From: Hyphomicrobiales bacterium
GTDB taxonomy: Bacteria > Pseudomonadota > Alphaproteobacteria > Rhizobiales > Rhizobiaceae
DNA: 64,000 nucleotides
NCBI GenBank assembly: GCA_900472575.1
Contig: UCIV01000042.1
Span: 1 to 64,000 of the forward strand
Direction: 5' to 3'
Below, piece by piece: positions 56,944 to 64,000 of the stretch. The position numbers and the translations under genes were made by a program. A model generated the notes under the pieces. It saw only the letters and a program-made list of their open reading frames with translations. It did no database searches and was not told the DNA's origin. The stretch's first letter is position 1; every line of letters starts with the position of its first letter.

Positions 56944-58866
56944 ATGCCACACAAGATAAGAAACACTCTCACAACCCAGGCTGAACTGGATGCGGTTCTT
57001 CACCTTCTGGACGATGCCAATGTCATCGTCCACGGGAGTGACGGTATCATCACCCGGTGGAGCTCGGGCTGTGAGGCGCTCTATGGCTGGTCGCGTGAGG
57101 AGGCGGTTGGCCAGTCCGTTCACCAGTTGCTGCAGACGCGCTTTCCCAAGCCGCTCGATGAAATCAGGCAGCAGCTGGCATCGGAGTATTCCTGGCAGGG
57201 AGAGCTGGAGCACCGCACACGCGACGGCCTTGCGGTTTTCGTTGCAACGCGTCTGGTTGCCGTCTCCCTGTCGGTCGACGGAGCGCCCATAATCATCCAG
57301 ACCAACAACGATGTGACCGCGATGAAAAGGGTACAGACCGATCTGGCAGAAAGGGAAGCGCATCTGCGCTCGATCCTCGACACCGTTCCGGAATCCACGA
57401 TCGTCATCGACGATAGAGGGACGGTCACTTCGTTCAGCGCCGCCGCAGAGCGGCTGTTCGGCTACGGCGCTTCGGAAGTCTGTGGCCAGAATGTCAGAAT
57501 GCTGATGCCCAATCCCGATCGCGATGCTCATGACGGTTACATTTCCAACTATATGGAAACGGGGGAGCGGCGTATCATCGGCTACGGCCGTGTGGTGACC
57601 GGGCTTCGCAAGGACGGCACGACCTTCCCGATGGAACTGGCGGTTGGCGAAGCGCGCACTGGCGGCAAGCGCATCTTTACCGGTTTCATCCGCGACCTCA
57701 CCAGCCGCCAGAAGATCGAGGAGGAGCTTCGCCAATCGCAGAAGATGGAAGCGATCGGCCAGCTGACCGGCGGTCTTGCGCATGACTTCAACAATCTCCT
57801 GACAGTCATCAGCGGCAATCTTGAGATGATGGAATACAAGCTCGAAGATCCCAATCTTCGTGTCCTGTTGCAGGAAGCCCAGGCGGCTGCGGATGACGGC
57901 GCGAAGCTGACCGGCCAATTGCTGGCCTTCGGGCGACGCCAGCCGCTCAACAACAAGCTGGTGGATGTCGGGCAGCTCGTCTCGAGCTTCTCCGAGCTGA
58001 TGCGCCGCACGCTCGGCGAGGCGATCGAATTCAGGACGATCATTGCAGGTGCGCCGAACGAGGCGCTTGTCGATGCGTCGCAACTGCAGAACGCCATCCT
58101 CAATCTCGTCATCAATGCGCGTGATGCGATGCCGCGTGGCGGCAAGCTGACGGTCGAGATTTCCCGGATCAAGCTCGATGTCGATTATGCGCAGATGTAT
58201 TCCAACATGCGGACAGGCGAGTTCATTCTGGTTGCCGTTACAGATACCGGCACGGGCATGACGCCGGAGGTGAAGGAAAAAGCCTTCGAGCCGTTCTTCA
58301 CCACAAAGGGTGTGAGCGCCGGCACGGGGCTTGGCCTCAGCATGGTCTATGGCTTCGTCAAGCAGTCGGGCGGCAATATCCAGCTCTACAGCGAGCCGGG
58401 GCAGGGGACGTCGGTGAGGATGTTCCTGCCCGCCGCAAAGAAGAAAGTCGATCGTGAAAATCTTCATGCCGTGGTGCATCAGGCGCAAAGCCCGCTTCCC
58501 GGTGGACCGGAGAAAATTCTGGTTGTCGAGGATGATCCGCGAGTGCGCCGTGTCACGGTCTCACGTCTGACGAGCTTTGGTTACGAGGTCATCGAGGCAG
58601 AGAACGGCAGTCAGGCGCTTTCCCAGCTTGATCGCCATCAGGATATCGCGCTTCTGTTTACCGACGTGGTGATGCCGGGTGGTATGACGGGTGATGAACT
58701 GGCCAACCGCGTCCGCTCGGAAAAGCCGCATATCCCGGTTTTGTTCACCTCGGGTTACGCAGAGCCGGCAATTGCGGGGCGAGAACTTGCCCTGTCGGGA
58801 AGCTGGCTGAAGAAGCCCTATACCGCGCGAGAGCTTGCCGTTCGGATTCGCGAGCTACTGGACTGA
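56944..58866 (+). CDS. hfixL: Hybrid FixL-like haem-PAS histidine kinase with receiver domain
   Basis: The 640-residue soluble protein has PAS1 (about 13-125), then PAS2 (about 138-255), which matches FixL: His196 in DAHDGY is at the haem-ligand position and Arg216 in GYGRVVTG at the oxygen-contact Arg. A HisKA domain follows with phospho-His280 in LAHDFNN, then HATPase motifs [15 protein letters not shown] and GTGLGLS. A C-terminal receiver carries Asp574 in [10 protein letters not shown]. No membrane span is present, unlike S. meliloti FixL. AGGAT at 56934-56938 precedes the ATG. I infer that oxygen binding controls phosphoflow to the OmpR-type regulator. Confidence 0.85.
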   Translation: MPHKIRNTLTTQAELDAVLHLLDDANVIVHGSDGIITRWSSGCEALYGWSREEAVGQSVHQLLQTRFPKPLDEIRQQLASEYSWQGELEHRTRDGLAVFVATRLVAVSLSVDGAPIIIQTNNDVTAMKRVQTDLAEREAHLRSILDTVPESTIVIDDRGTVTSFSAAAERLFGYGASEVCGQNVRMLMPNPDRDAHDGYISNYMETGERRIIGYGRVVTGLRKDGTTFPMELAVGEARTGGKRIFTGFIRDLTSRQKIEEELRQSQKMEAIGQLTGGLAHDFNNLLTVISGNLEMMEYKLEDPNLRVLLQEAQAAADDGAKLTGQLLAFGRRQPLNNKLVDVGQLVSSFSELMRRTLGEAIEFRTIIAGAPNEALVDASQLQNAILNLVINARDAMPRGGKLTVEISRIKLDVDYAQMYSNMRTGEFILVAVTDTGTGMTPEVKEKAFEPFFTTKGVSAGTGLGLSMVYGFVKQSGGNIQLYSEPGQGTSVRMFLPAAKKKVDRENLHAVVHQAQSPLPGGPEKILVVEDDPRVRRVTVSRLTSFGYEVIEAENGSQALSQLDRHQDIALLFTDVVMPGGMTGDELANRVRSEKPHIPVLFTSGYAEPAIAGRELALSGSWLKKPYTARELAVRIRELLD

Positions 58867-59027
58867 TGATCAGCTGATCGTAAGTTTGCAGGCTCGAGTC
58901 CAGTTGATCCGGTTTAGCTGCGTCCGCGGTGGCGATTGAGGCCATTTTTCGGCCATTTTGTGCCTGGCCGCCTTTGTTTCAAAAGGAGGCAGGAGCAAGC
59001 CTTGCTCTTGTGTAAAACCGGCGCAAA

Positions 59028-59042
59028 TTAACGAACCGTTAA
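59028..59042. promoter_or_regulatory. Candidate CtrA-binding site (TTAA-N7-TTAA)
   Basis: TTAA at 59028-59031 and 59039-59042 are seven bases apart, a full CtrA consensus. It lies 51 bases upstream of the small membrane protein start and 162 bases after the hfixL stop. Confidence 0.4.
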
Positions 59043-59092
59043 GCTGCTGCGCACAAGGTCCCACCCATGACTATGTAGTTTTGGAGTTGGTC

Positions 59093-59251
59093 ATGCGCAT
59101 CAGTGGCGGCGTTGTGCTTCTTGTTATCCCGATCATCGCGATCCTGCTTTTCGGCGTGTCCGTCTCCTGGACGCGTCTTCAATCGGTCGACCGGACGTTT
59201 ACAAGTTCGATCGGTCCGCAAAGCGACATGCCGCAGCCGGCGCGGCCTTGA
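59093..59251 (+). CDS. Small single-span membrane protein
   Basis: The 52-residue product has one strong hydrophobic span (about 6-26, VVLLVIPIIAILLFGVSV) and a polar tail. GGAG at 59083-59086 sits 6 bases before the ATG. The frame is open further upstream, but the extension is Cys-rich and crosses the CtrA-type box. I recognise no family. Its placement after a CtrA-type site suggests cell-cycle or envelope expression, as inference. Confidence 0.55.
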   Translation: MRISGGVVLLVIPIIAILLFGVSVSWTRLQSVDRTFTSSIGPQSDMPQPARP

Positions 59252-59282
59252 GGGCGGCGTTGTCGATAAGATTTTGTGGAAG

Positions 59283-59359
59283 TGGTGATCCCAGATGGAT
59301 TCGAACCATCGGCCTCAGGATTAGGAATCCTGCGCTCTATCCTACTGAGCTATGGGACC
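59283..59359 (-). tRNA. tRNA-Arg (anticodon CCU)
   Basis: On the minus strand the cloverleaf is complete: acceptor GGTCCCA with TGGGATC (one G-T pair), D-stem GCTC/GAGC, anticodon stem CAGGA/TCCTG with loop TTCCTAA and anticodon CCT, T-stem GATGG/CCATC with TTCGAAT, and an encoded CCA. It reads AGG codons. Confidence 0.95.
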
Positions 59360-59414
59360 ACTTGCGCTCATCCATACAAAAGCCGTCCGGATTAGCCAAG
59401 CCTTTTTCCGGCGA

Positions 59415-60578
59415 TCATTCCGATAGCCGTTTCTCCGCGAGTTTTACCCAATAGGAAATGCCGTAGGCGATCGATTCGTCGTCGAAATCGTATTTCGGGT
59501 TGTGAAGCGGGGCAGTGTCGCCGTTGCCGATGAAGATGAAGGCGCCGGGGCGCTGTTTCAGCATGAAGGCAAAGTCCTCGCCGGCCATGGTCGGGTCGAC
59601 ATTCGCATCGACATTGGCGGCCCCCACCACGCCGGTCGCCACCTCGATCGCGTGGTCGGTTTCCAGGTCGTGGTTGAAGGTGACCGGGCACTGCCGGTAA
59701 TATTCGATCTCTGCACTCGCGCCATGGGCGCTCACCAGTCCGTCGACGATCTGCTTTATGCGGTTCTGCGCCAGATCGCGGGTATCCTCGCTCAGGGTGC
59801 GGACCGTGCCCATGATCGTTGCCGTGTCGGGGATGATGTTATGGGAGGTTCCGGCGTCGAAACGCGTTACCGATATCACAACCGACTGGACCGGGTCGGC
59901 ATTGCGGGCGGCAATCGCCTGCAGGCTGCCGACAAGCTGGGAGCCGATGAAGATCGGGTCGATCGTCTTGTGCGGCTGGGCGGCGTGGCCGCCGCGACCG
60001 GTAATGGTGATGGTGAAACGGTCGGGGGCTGCCATGATGCCGCCCTTGCGGATGGCGAACTGGCCGACAGGAATTCCCGGCATGTTGTGCATGCCATAGA
60101 CTTCCTCGATGCCGAAACGGTCCATGAGGCCGTCTTCGACCATCGCCAGCGCACCGGCGCCGCCCTCTTCGGCCGGCTGGAAGATGACGGCAACGCTGCC
60201 GTTGAAATTACGGATCTCGGAGAGATATTTTGCGGCACCCAAAAGCATCGACGTGTGGCCGTCATGGCCGCAGGCATGCATCTTGCCAGGGGTTGTCGAG
60301 GCGTAGTCCTTGGCCGTCATTTCCGTCAGCGGAAGAGCGTCCATGTCGGCGCGCATGCCGATCGTGCGCGTGCCTTCGCCCTTGCCGCGGATGATGCCGA
60401 CGACGCCGGTGCGGCCGATGCCGGTTGCGACCTCGTCGACGCCGAATTCGCGCAGCTTTTCCGCCACGAAGGCCGCGGTATTGTGAACGTCATAGAGAAT
60501 TTCGGGATGCTGGTGCAGAAATCGTCGCCAGCCGGTCACTTCGCCCTGAAGCTCGGCTGCGCGGTTCAATATGGGCAT
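59415..60578 (-). CDS. M20-family amidohydrolase (hippurate hydrolase-like)
   Basis: The 387-residue metallopeptidase-fold enzyme has HACGHDGHTSML and PAEEGGAGA as metal-site segments, the dimerisation-domain GRGGHAAQPH, and the C-terminal AGEDFAFM. It probably hydrolyses an N-acyl amino acid or similar amide; the exact substrate is unknown. ATG at 60578 follows AGGAAAGAG; the upstream open frame to 60683 is poorly supported. It is divergent from the carboxypeptidase gene across 222 bases. Confidence 0.9.
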   Translation of the reverse strand: MPILNRAAELQGEVTGWRRFLHQHPEILYDVHNTAAFVAEKLREFGVDEVATGIGRTGVVGIIRGKGEGTRTIGMRADMDALPLTEMTAKDYASTTPGKMHACGHDGHTSMLLGAAKYLSEIRNFNGSVAVIFQPAEEGGAGALAMVEDGLMDRFGIEEVYGMHNMPGIPVGQFAIRKGGIMAAPDRFTITITGRGGHAAQPHKTIDPIFIGSQLVGSLQAIAARNADPVQSVVISVTRFDAGTSHNIIPDTATIMGTVRTLSEDTRDLAQNRIKQIVDGLVSAHGASAEIEYYRQCPVTFNHDLETDHAIEVATGVVGAANVDANVDPTMAGEDFAFMLKQRPGAFIFIGNGDTAPLHNPKYDFDDESIAYGISYWVKLAEKRLSE

Positions 60579-60800
60579 AGTATCTCTTTCCTGAACGTCC
60601 AGAGCATTTCCGGCAAAGATGCTGGTGCCGTCAATGCTCCTCCTTTCGTTTTCCGCAGTCGCGGCCGCGAAGCCCACCCGCATTCCTGCCCGATGCGATC
60701 CGGCTTCACGTGGTTATGTTCACCCTCCGTCTTGCATAGTGCGCCGGGTGATTGACGTAATCAATCTTCTTTGCCATTGCTTCGACATATAGGCCATCTA

Positions 60801-61934
60801 ATGGCCCCACTCGTTAACATTCGGACGAGGACGATCTTGCCGCACCTAAATATTCGCCACCGCACCGCCAGACGGCTTGCCTGCCTCGTGACGGCATTCG
60901 GAGTTTTCGCCTCCGCCAATGCTGCGCTCGCCAACCCGCGCATGATCATCGATGCCAATACGGGCCGCGTGATCGCGCATCAGGATGCTTTCCGGAAATG
61001 GTACCCGGCTTCGCTGACAAAGCTTATGACGGCCTATGTCACGTTCCGGGCGCTGAAGAGCGGTCGCCTGTCGCTGGACAGCACGGTGACGATGAGCAAA
61101 TTCGCCACTGACCAGCCGGCCAGCAAGATGTATTTCCGGCCCGGCTCGCAGCTGACCATGGACAATGCGCTGAAGATCATGCTGGTGAAGTCCGCCAATG
61201 ATATGGCTGTTGCCGTGGCGGAGACCGTCGGCGGCTCTACCGACCAATTCGTGGCGATGATGAATGCCGAGGCGCAGCGGCTCGGCATGTCCTCGTCGCA
61301 TTTCATCAATCCGCACGGATTGCCGGGCAAGGGACAATATACGACGGCCCGTGACCTCGGCATCCTTGCGATGCAGATCAAGCGGGAATTCCCGCAATAT
61401 TCGACCTATTTCACCATCGAAGGCATCGATACCGGCAAGAAGCAGTATCCGAACTTCAACACGCTGATCGGCCGTTTCGACGGTGCCGACGGGATGAAGA
61501 CCGGTTTCATCTGTGCGGCCGGTTTCAACCAGGTGTCTTCGGCCACCCGCAACGGGCGCACGGTGATCTCGGTCGTGCTCGGGGCGGACAGCCTTGCGGG
61601 CCGTGCAGACGATTCCGCCAATCTGCTGCAGCAGGGCCTGACCACGACGGGCAGCCAGGGCACACCGCTGGCGTCGCTCGCGCCTTACGGCGATACGGCC
61701 GTGGTCAACGACCTCACCCAGGACATCTGCAATCCGAAAGCAGCAAAGGTTCGCAGCGAAACGCGCGACGATGCAGGCCGGACGATCATGCACTCGCCCT
61801 ATCTTCACGAAATGACGCATCCGCCTGCCTATGTGTTTGCCGGCCTGATCCCGGGAACCGAACCGGTCGAAACGAAGATCGGCGAAAAAACCTACGCCAA
61901 TATCCCGATCCCGGTACCGCGTCCGACATTCTGA
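60801..61934 (+). CDS. D-alanyl-D-alanine carboxypeptidase (PBP5/6 type)
   Basis: The 377-residue low-molecular-mass penicillin-binding protein trims peptidoglycan pentapeptides. All three active-site motifs are present: S71-x-x-K74 (SLTK), S131-A-N133 and K233-T-G235. A hydrophobic N-terminal signal segment ends near ANAALA. ATG at 60801 is preferred over an upstream TTG. The COG0523 gene starts 12 bases after the stop, so the two are probably co-transcribed. Confidence 0.92.
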   Translation: MAPLVNIRTRTILPHLNIRHRTARRLACLVTAFGVFASANAALANPRMIIDANTGRVIAHQDAFRKWYPASLTKLMTAYVTFRALKSGRLSLDSTVTMSKFATDQPASKMYFRPGSQLTMDNALKIMLVKSANDMAVAVAETVGGSTDQFVAMMNAEAQRLGMSSSHFINPHGLPGKGQYTTARDLGILAMQIKREFPQYSTYFTIEGIDTGKKQYPNFNTLIGRFDGADGMKTGFICAAGFNQVSSATRNGRTVISVVLGADSLAGRADDSANLLQQGLTTTGSQGTPLASLAPYGDTAVVNDLTQDICNPKAAKVRSETRDDAGRTIMHSPYLHEMTHPPAYVFAGLIPGTEPVETKIGEKTYANIPIPVPRPTF

Positions 61935-61946
61935 TTGGAACAGCAT

Positions 61947-63131
61947 ATGGCCCTCGGTCAGGACCGCATCCCGGTCTCCATCATCACCGGCTTTCTCGGT
62001 GCCGGAAAATCGACCTTGCTCAACAGGATGCTTCGCGATCCTGCGGCCAAGGATATCGCCGTCATCATCAACGAGTTCGGCGAGGTCGGGATCGACAATC
62101 TATTGGTCGAGGCTTCCGGCGACTCGATGATCGAACTTTCGAACGGCTGCCTGTGCTGCACGGTGCGCGGCGAGCTGGTCGATACCTTGGCCTCGATGAT
62201 GGACGCGATCCAGACCGGCCGCGCCAAGCCGATCACGCGTGTCGTCATCGAAACCACCGGCCTTGCCGACCCGGCGCCGGTGATGCAGTCGGTGATGGGC
62301 AATCCGGTGATCGCCCAGAATTTCGAGCTCGAAGGCGTAGTGACGGTCGTTGATGCGGTCAATGGCCTTGCGACGCTCGACGCCCATGCGGAAGCGGTGA
62401 AGCAGGTGGCGGTTGCCGACCGACTGATCGTCTCGAAACAGACGCTGGCGGATGCCGGGCAGTTGTCGGCCCTTCGTGCCCGGCTTGCCGCGCTCAATCC
62501 GCGTGCGCCGCTTTCCGATGGCGACGATGCTTCCGTCAGCAGCCTGTCGATGCTGGCAAACGGACTTTATGATCCATCTTCGAAGATAGCGGATGTGGAT
62601 CGCTGGCTGCGCGATGAGATTGCTGCCGATCATCACGACCATCATCACCACGATCATGATGATGAATGCGATTGCGGGCATGCCCATGATCACGGTCATC
62701 ACCACACACACGACCATAGGCACCACCACCATCATCATGATGTGAGCCGTCATGGCGACGATATAAGGTCGTTTTCGATCGTGCATGACCGGCCGATCGA
62801 TCCGATGGCGATCGACATGTTCATAGATCTCTTAAGATCCGCCCATGGCGAGAAGCTTCTGCGGATGAAGGCGGTGGTGAAGCTGTCGGACAATCCGGAG
62901 CGGCCGCTGGTTCTGCATGGCGTGCAGGCGATCTTCCATCCACCGCAGCGTCTGCCGCGCTGGCCGGACGGTTCCGACCAGAAAACCCGGATGGTGTTGA
63001 TCACCAAGGGGCTGACGGAGGAATTCGTCGCAGATCTTTTCGCGGCGTTTACCGGCGAGCCGCGGCTCGACCGCCCGGACCGGGCGGCGCTGGAAGACAA
63101 TCCGCTGGCCGTGCCCGGCTTCAGCCGATAG
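61947..63131 (+). CDS. COG0523 GTP-binding metallochaperone-like protein with His-rich loop
   Basis: The 394-residue protein has Walker A GFLGAGKST (15-23), the GCLCC metal-binding motif (Cys68, 70, 71) and VIETTGLADPAPV, then a His-rich insert at 229-269 with 22 His in 41 residues, and the C-terminal CobW domain. COG0523 members include zinc chaperones of low-zinc response and cobalamin CobW; no cob genes are nearby. The His-rich loop favours Zn or Ni handling. ATG at 61947 is preferred over TTG at 61935. The 3' end overlaps the convergent tusA-like gene by 11 bases. Confidence 0.9.
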   Translation: MALGQDRIPVSIITGFLGAGKSTLLNRMLRDPAAKDIAVIINEFGEVGIDNLLVEASGDSMIELSNGCLCCTVRGELVDTLASMMDAIQTGRAKPITRVVIETTGLADPAPVMQSVMGNPVIAQNFELEGVVTVVDAVNGLATLDAHAEAVKQVAVADRLIVSKQTLADAGQLSALRARLAALNPRAPLSDGDDASVSSLSMLANGLYDPSSKIADVDRWLRDEIAADHHDHHHHDHDDECDCGHAHDHGHHHTHDHRHHHHHHDVSRHGDDIRSFSIVHDRPIDPMAIDMFIDLLRSAHGEKLLRMKAVVKLSDNPERPLVLHGVQAIFHPPQRLPRWPDGSDQKTRMVLITKGLTEEFVADLFAAFTGEPRLDRPDRAALEDNPLAVPGFSR

Positions 63132-63369
63132 CAGAAACACCCTTGCGAATGATGAAGCGGTGGCCTTCCGCCGTCTTCTCGCTGTCTAGGAGTTCGTGAC
63201 CTTCCTGGCTGCAGAAATGCGGGATATCGATGCCTGCGAGCGGATCGGTGGTCTCCACGATGAGACGGTCGCCGTCATAAAGAGCTTTCAGCCTGCGACG
63301 GGTCTTCAGCACCGGCAGAGGGCATTTCAGCCCCCTGAGGTCATAGATCATGTCTGTCGGCGAGGTCAC
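63121..63369 (-). CDS. TusA/SirA-family sulfur-carrier protein
   Basis: The 82-residue protein has the family motif LRGLKCPLPVLKT, with the sulfur-accepting Cys16 in CPLP, and the expected two-layer fold. It may deliver sulfur for tRNA thiolation or molybdenum cofactor maturation. I took the GTG start at 63369, which overlaps the upstream gene's stop (GTGA) and implies coupling; an in-frame ATG at 63351 is possible. It is convergent with the COG0523 gene with an 11-base overlap. Confidence 0.85.
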   Translation of the reverse strand: MTSPTDMIYDLRGLKCPLPVLKTRRRLKALYDGDRLIVETTDPLAGIDIPHFCSQEGHELLDSEKTAEGHRFIIRKGVSAIG

Positions 63370-64000
63370 TGCTTGTCCCAGAACTTCCAGAAAGGCTTCT
63401 TGGCTTCGCTGACCGGTGCCGCGGGCGCTGCATAGGCGAGCGGGTTCATCGGGTTTTGTTCGGGAACCGGAACAGCTGCCGTGCGGCCTTCTGCGGTCTG
63501 GATCGTCGGTGCGCCCGTGCTGGCGACGGTTGCACCTGTCGCAGCCGGAATGGCGCCGGTTGCTGCCGGCAGGCGATCCTGCTTCATGCGCTCGGCAACG
63601 GTTGCCGGCTGCGGAGCGGCAGAAAGCGAAGCTAGCTGGGTCGATGCGGGCTTCGGCTGGCCGGCAGCCATGCGCTTCTGCATCATTTCCTGGAATTCGG
63701 ACTGGCTCATCAGCTTGCCGGCTTCGAGCGAGGTTCCTGTCGGTGCGTAGGCGAGTTCGCGGCCCTTGCGCTTTTCAGCAACGACTGCCTTGCGTTCGGC
63801 TTCGCTCGGCTCGTACCAGACCTTCTTGCCAAGCTTGTCGACGGCCTTTTCGAAAGCCACGTCATACGTCTTGTTGTAGGAGGAAAGAGCCGAAACCAGT
63901 GCCGGCGGTGTCGACATGTCCGGGCAGGCAGCGGCTGCGCTGAGCGGCCCCTTGGCCTCCTGGTTGAAGACGTATTTCTTGCCGCAGACCGCCACTTCCG
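63366..64000 (-). CDS. Uncharacterised protein, 5' end beyond the window
   Basis: At least 209 residues are encoded, and the frame stays open to the window edge, so the start is probably outside. The visible part begins with an AVCGKKYVFNQ segment and a second Cys in AAACPDM. A charged helical middle follows (DKLGKKVWYEPSEAERKAV), then an Ala/Pro/Thr-rich tail ending KKPFWKFWDKQ. I recognise no family. Its stop overlaps the tusA-like start by four bases, so the two form an operon. Confidence 0.6.
   Translation of the reverse strand, partial: EVAVCGKKYVFNQEAKGPLSAAAACPDMSTPPALVSALSSYNKTYDVAFEKAVDKLGKKVWYEPSEAERKAVVAEKRKGRELAYAPTGTSLEAGKLMSQSEFQEMMQKRMAAGQPKPASTQLASLSAAPQPATVAERMKQDRLPAATGAIPAATGATVASTGAPTIQTAEGRTAAVPVPEQNPMNPLAYAAPAAPVSEAKKPFWKFWDKQ

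Noticed and set aside
56158-58488. Minus-strand open frame of 776 codons opposite fixK-hfixL
   Set aside because: Antisense to two genes with clear domains; codon pattern of a shadow frame.
62350-62362. TTGAT-GCG-GTCAA, resembling an FNR/FixK box
   Set aside because: Spacer is three bases, not four, and it lies inside the COG0523 coding sequence.
62631-62755. Dense CAT/CAC repeat considered as a DNA repeat or sequencing artefact
   Set aside because: The frame is kept and flanking COG0523 domains are intact, so it is a real His-rich protein loop.

Overview
The window reads as a chromosomal segment of a Rhizobiaceae member (Rhizobium/Agrobacterium/Neorhizobium type). The evidence is the gene order sdhCDAB - lipoprotein - zapE - mdh - sucCDAB - lpdA, a stand-alone F1 operon atpHAGDC without F0 genes, a hemA encoding 5-aminolevulinate synthase (Shemin pathway), a FixL/FixK oxygen-sensing module and high-GC codon use. 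No phage, insertion sequence, CRISPR array or rRNA was seen. One tRNA-Arg(CCU) is present. The species cannot be fixed from the sequence alone.

Layout. 0.2-1.1 kb: two small convergent genes (SnoaL-like protein, secreted protein). 1.4-17.1 kb: TCA-cycle block with sdhCDAB, an Inh/Omp19-like lipoprotein, zapE, mdh, sucCD, sucAB and lpdA, with a MAPEG protein and a LysE-type exporter between sucB and lpdA. 17.2-25 kb: cytochrome b561, a tandem pair of TraB/GumN proteins, xerC, an acyltransferase, priA and a small membrane protein. 25.2-30.1 kb: F1 ATP synthase. 30.2-40.4 kb: a more accessory-looking stretch with two REP-like composite repeats, two LysR regulators, an Fe-alcohol dehydrogenase, an aldehyde dehydrogenase, an enolase-superfamily protein, an L-lactate-dehydrogenase-type enzyme, a PhnD-like protein, fdhD and an aldo/keto reductase. 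40.4-42.9 kb: soluble double-PAS chemoreceptor and cheW. 43-49.5 kb: tamA-tamB. 49.7-52.8 kb: glycine-zipper lipoprotein, hemA, dxr. 52.9-55.4 kb: FAD monooxygenase and two poorly known genes. 55.3-58.9 kb: response regulator, FixK and hybrid FixL. 59-64 kb: small membrane protein, tRNA-Arg, M20 amidohydrolase, D,D-carboxypeptidase, His-rich COG0523 GTPase, TusA-like protein and a gene cut by the window edge.

How the parts fit. The first half is central energy metabolism: the TCA enzymes feed electrons through SdhCDAB, and the F1 sector belongs to the ATP synthase. The most interesting locus is at 55.3-58.9 kb. It holds a hybrid histidine kinase whose second PAS domain keeps the FixL heme-ligand His and Arg, a FixK without the FNR cysteine cluster, and a divergent OmpR-type regulator. 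A direct repeat in the shared intergenic region matches the K-box I remember for the R. etli hFixL-FxkR-FixK pathway. An FNR/FixK-type box with a well-placed -10 lies upstream of hemA 6 kb away, which suggests that low oxygen raises haem synthesis through this module. Other notable signals are a Shine-Dalgarno sequence separated from the sucA start by a hairpin, hairpins at most mdh-suc gene junctions, two perfect TTAA-N7-TTAA (CtrA-type) sites, and a CTTGG-N4-CCAAG palindrome upstream of sdhC with a near-copy before the lipoprotein gene after sdhB.
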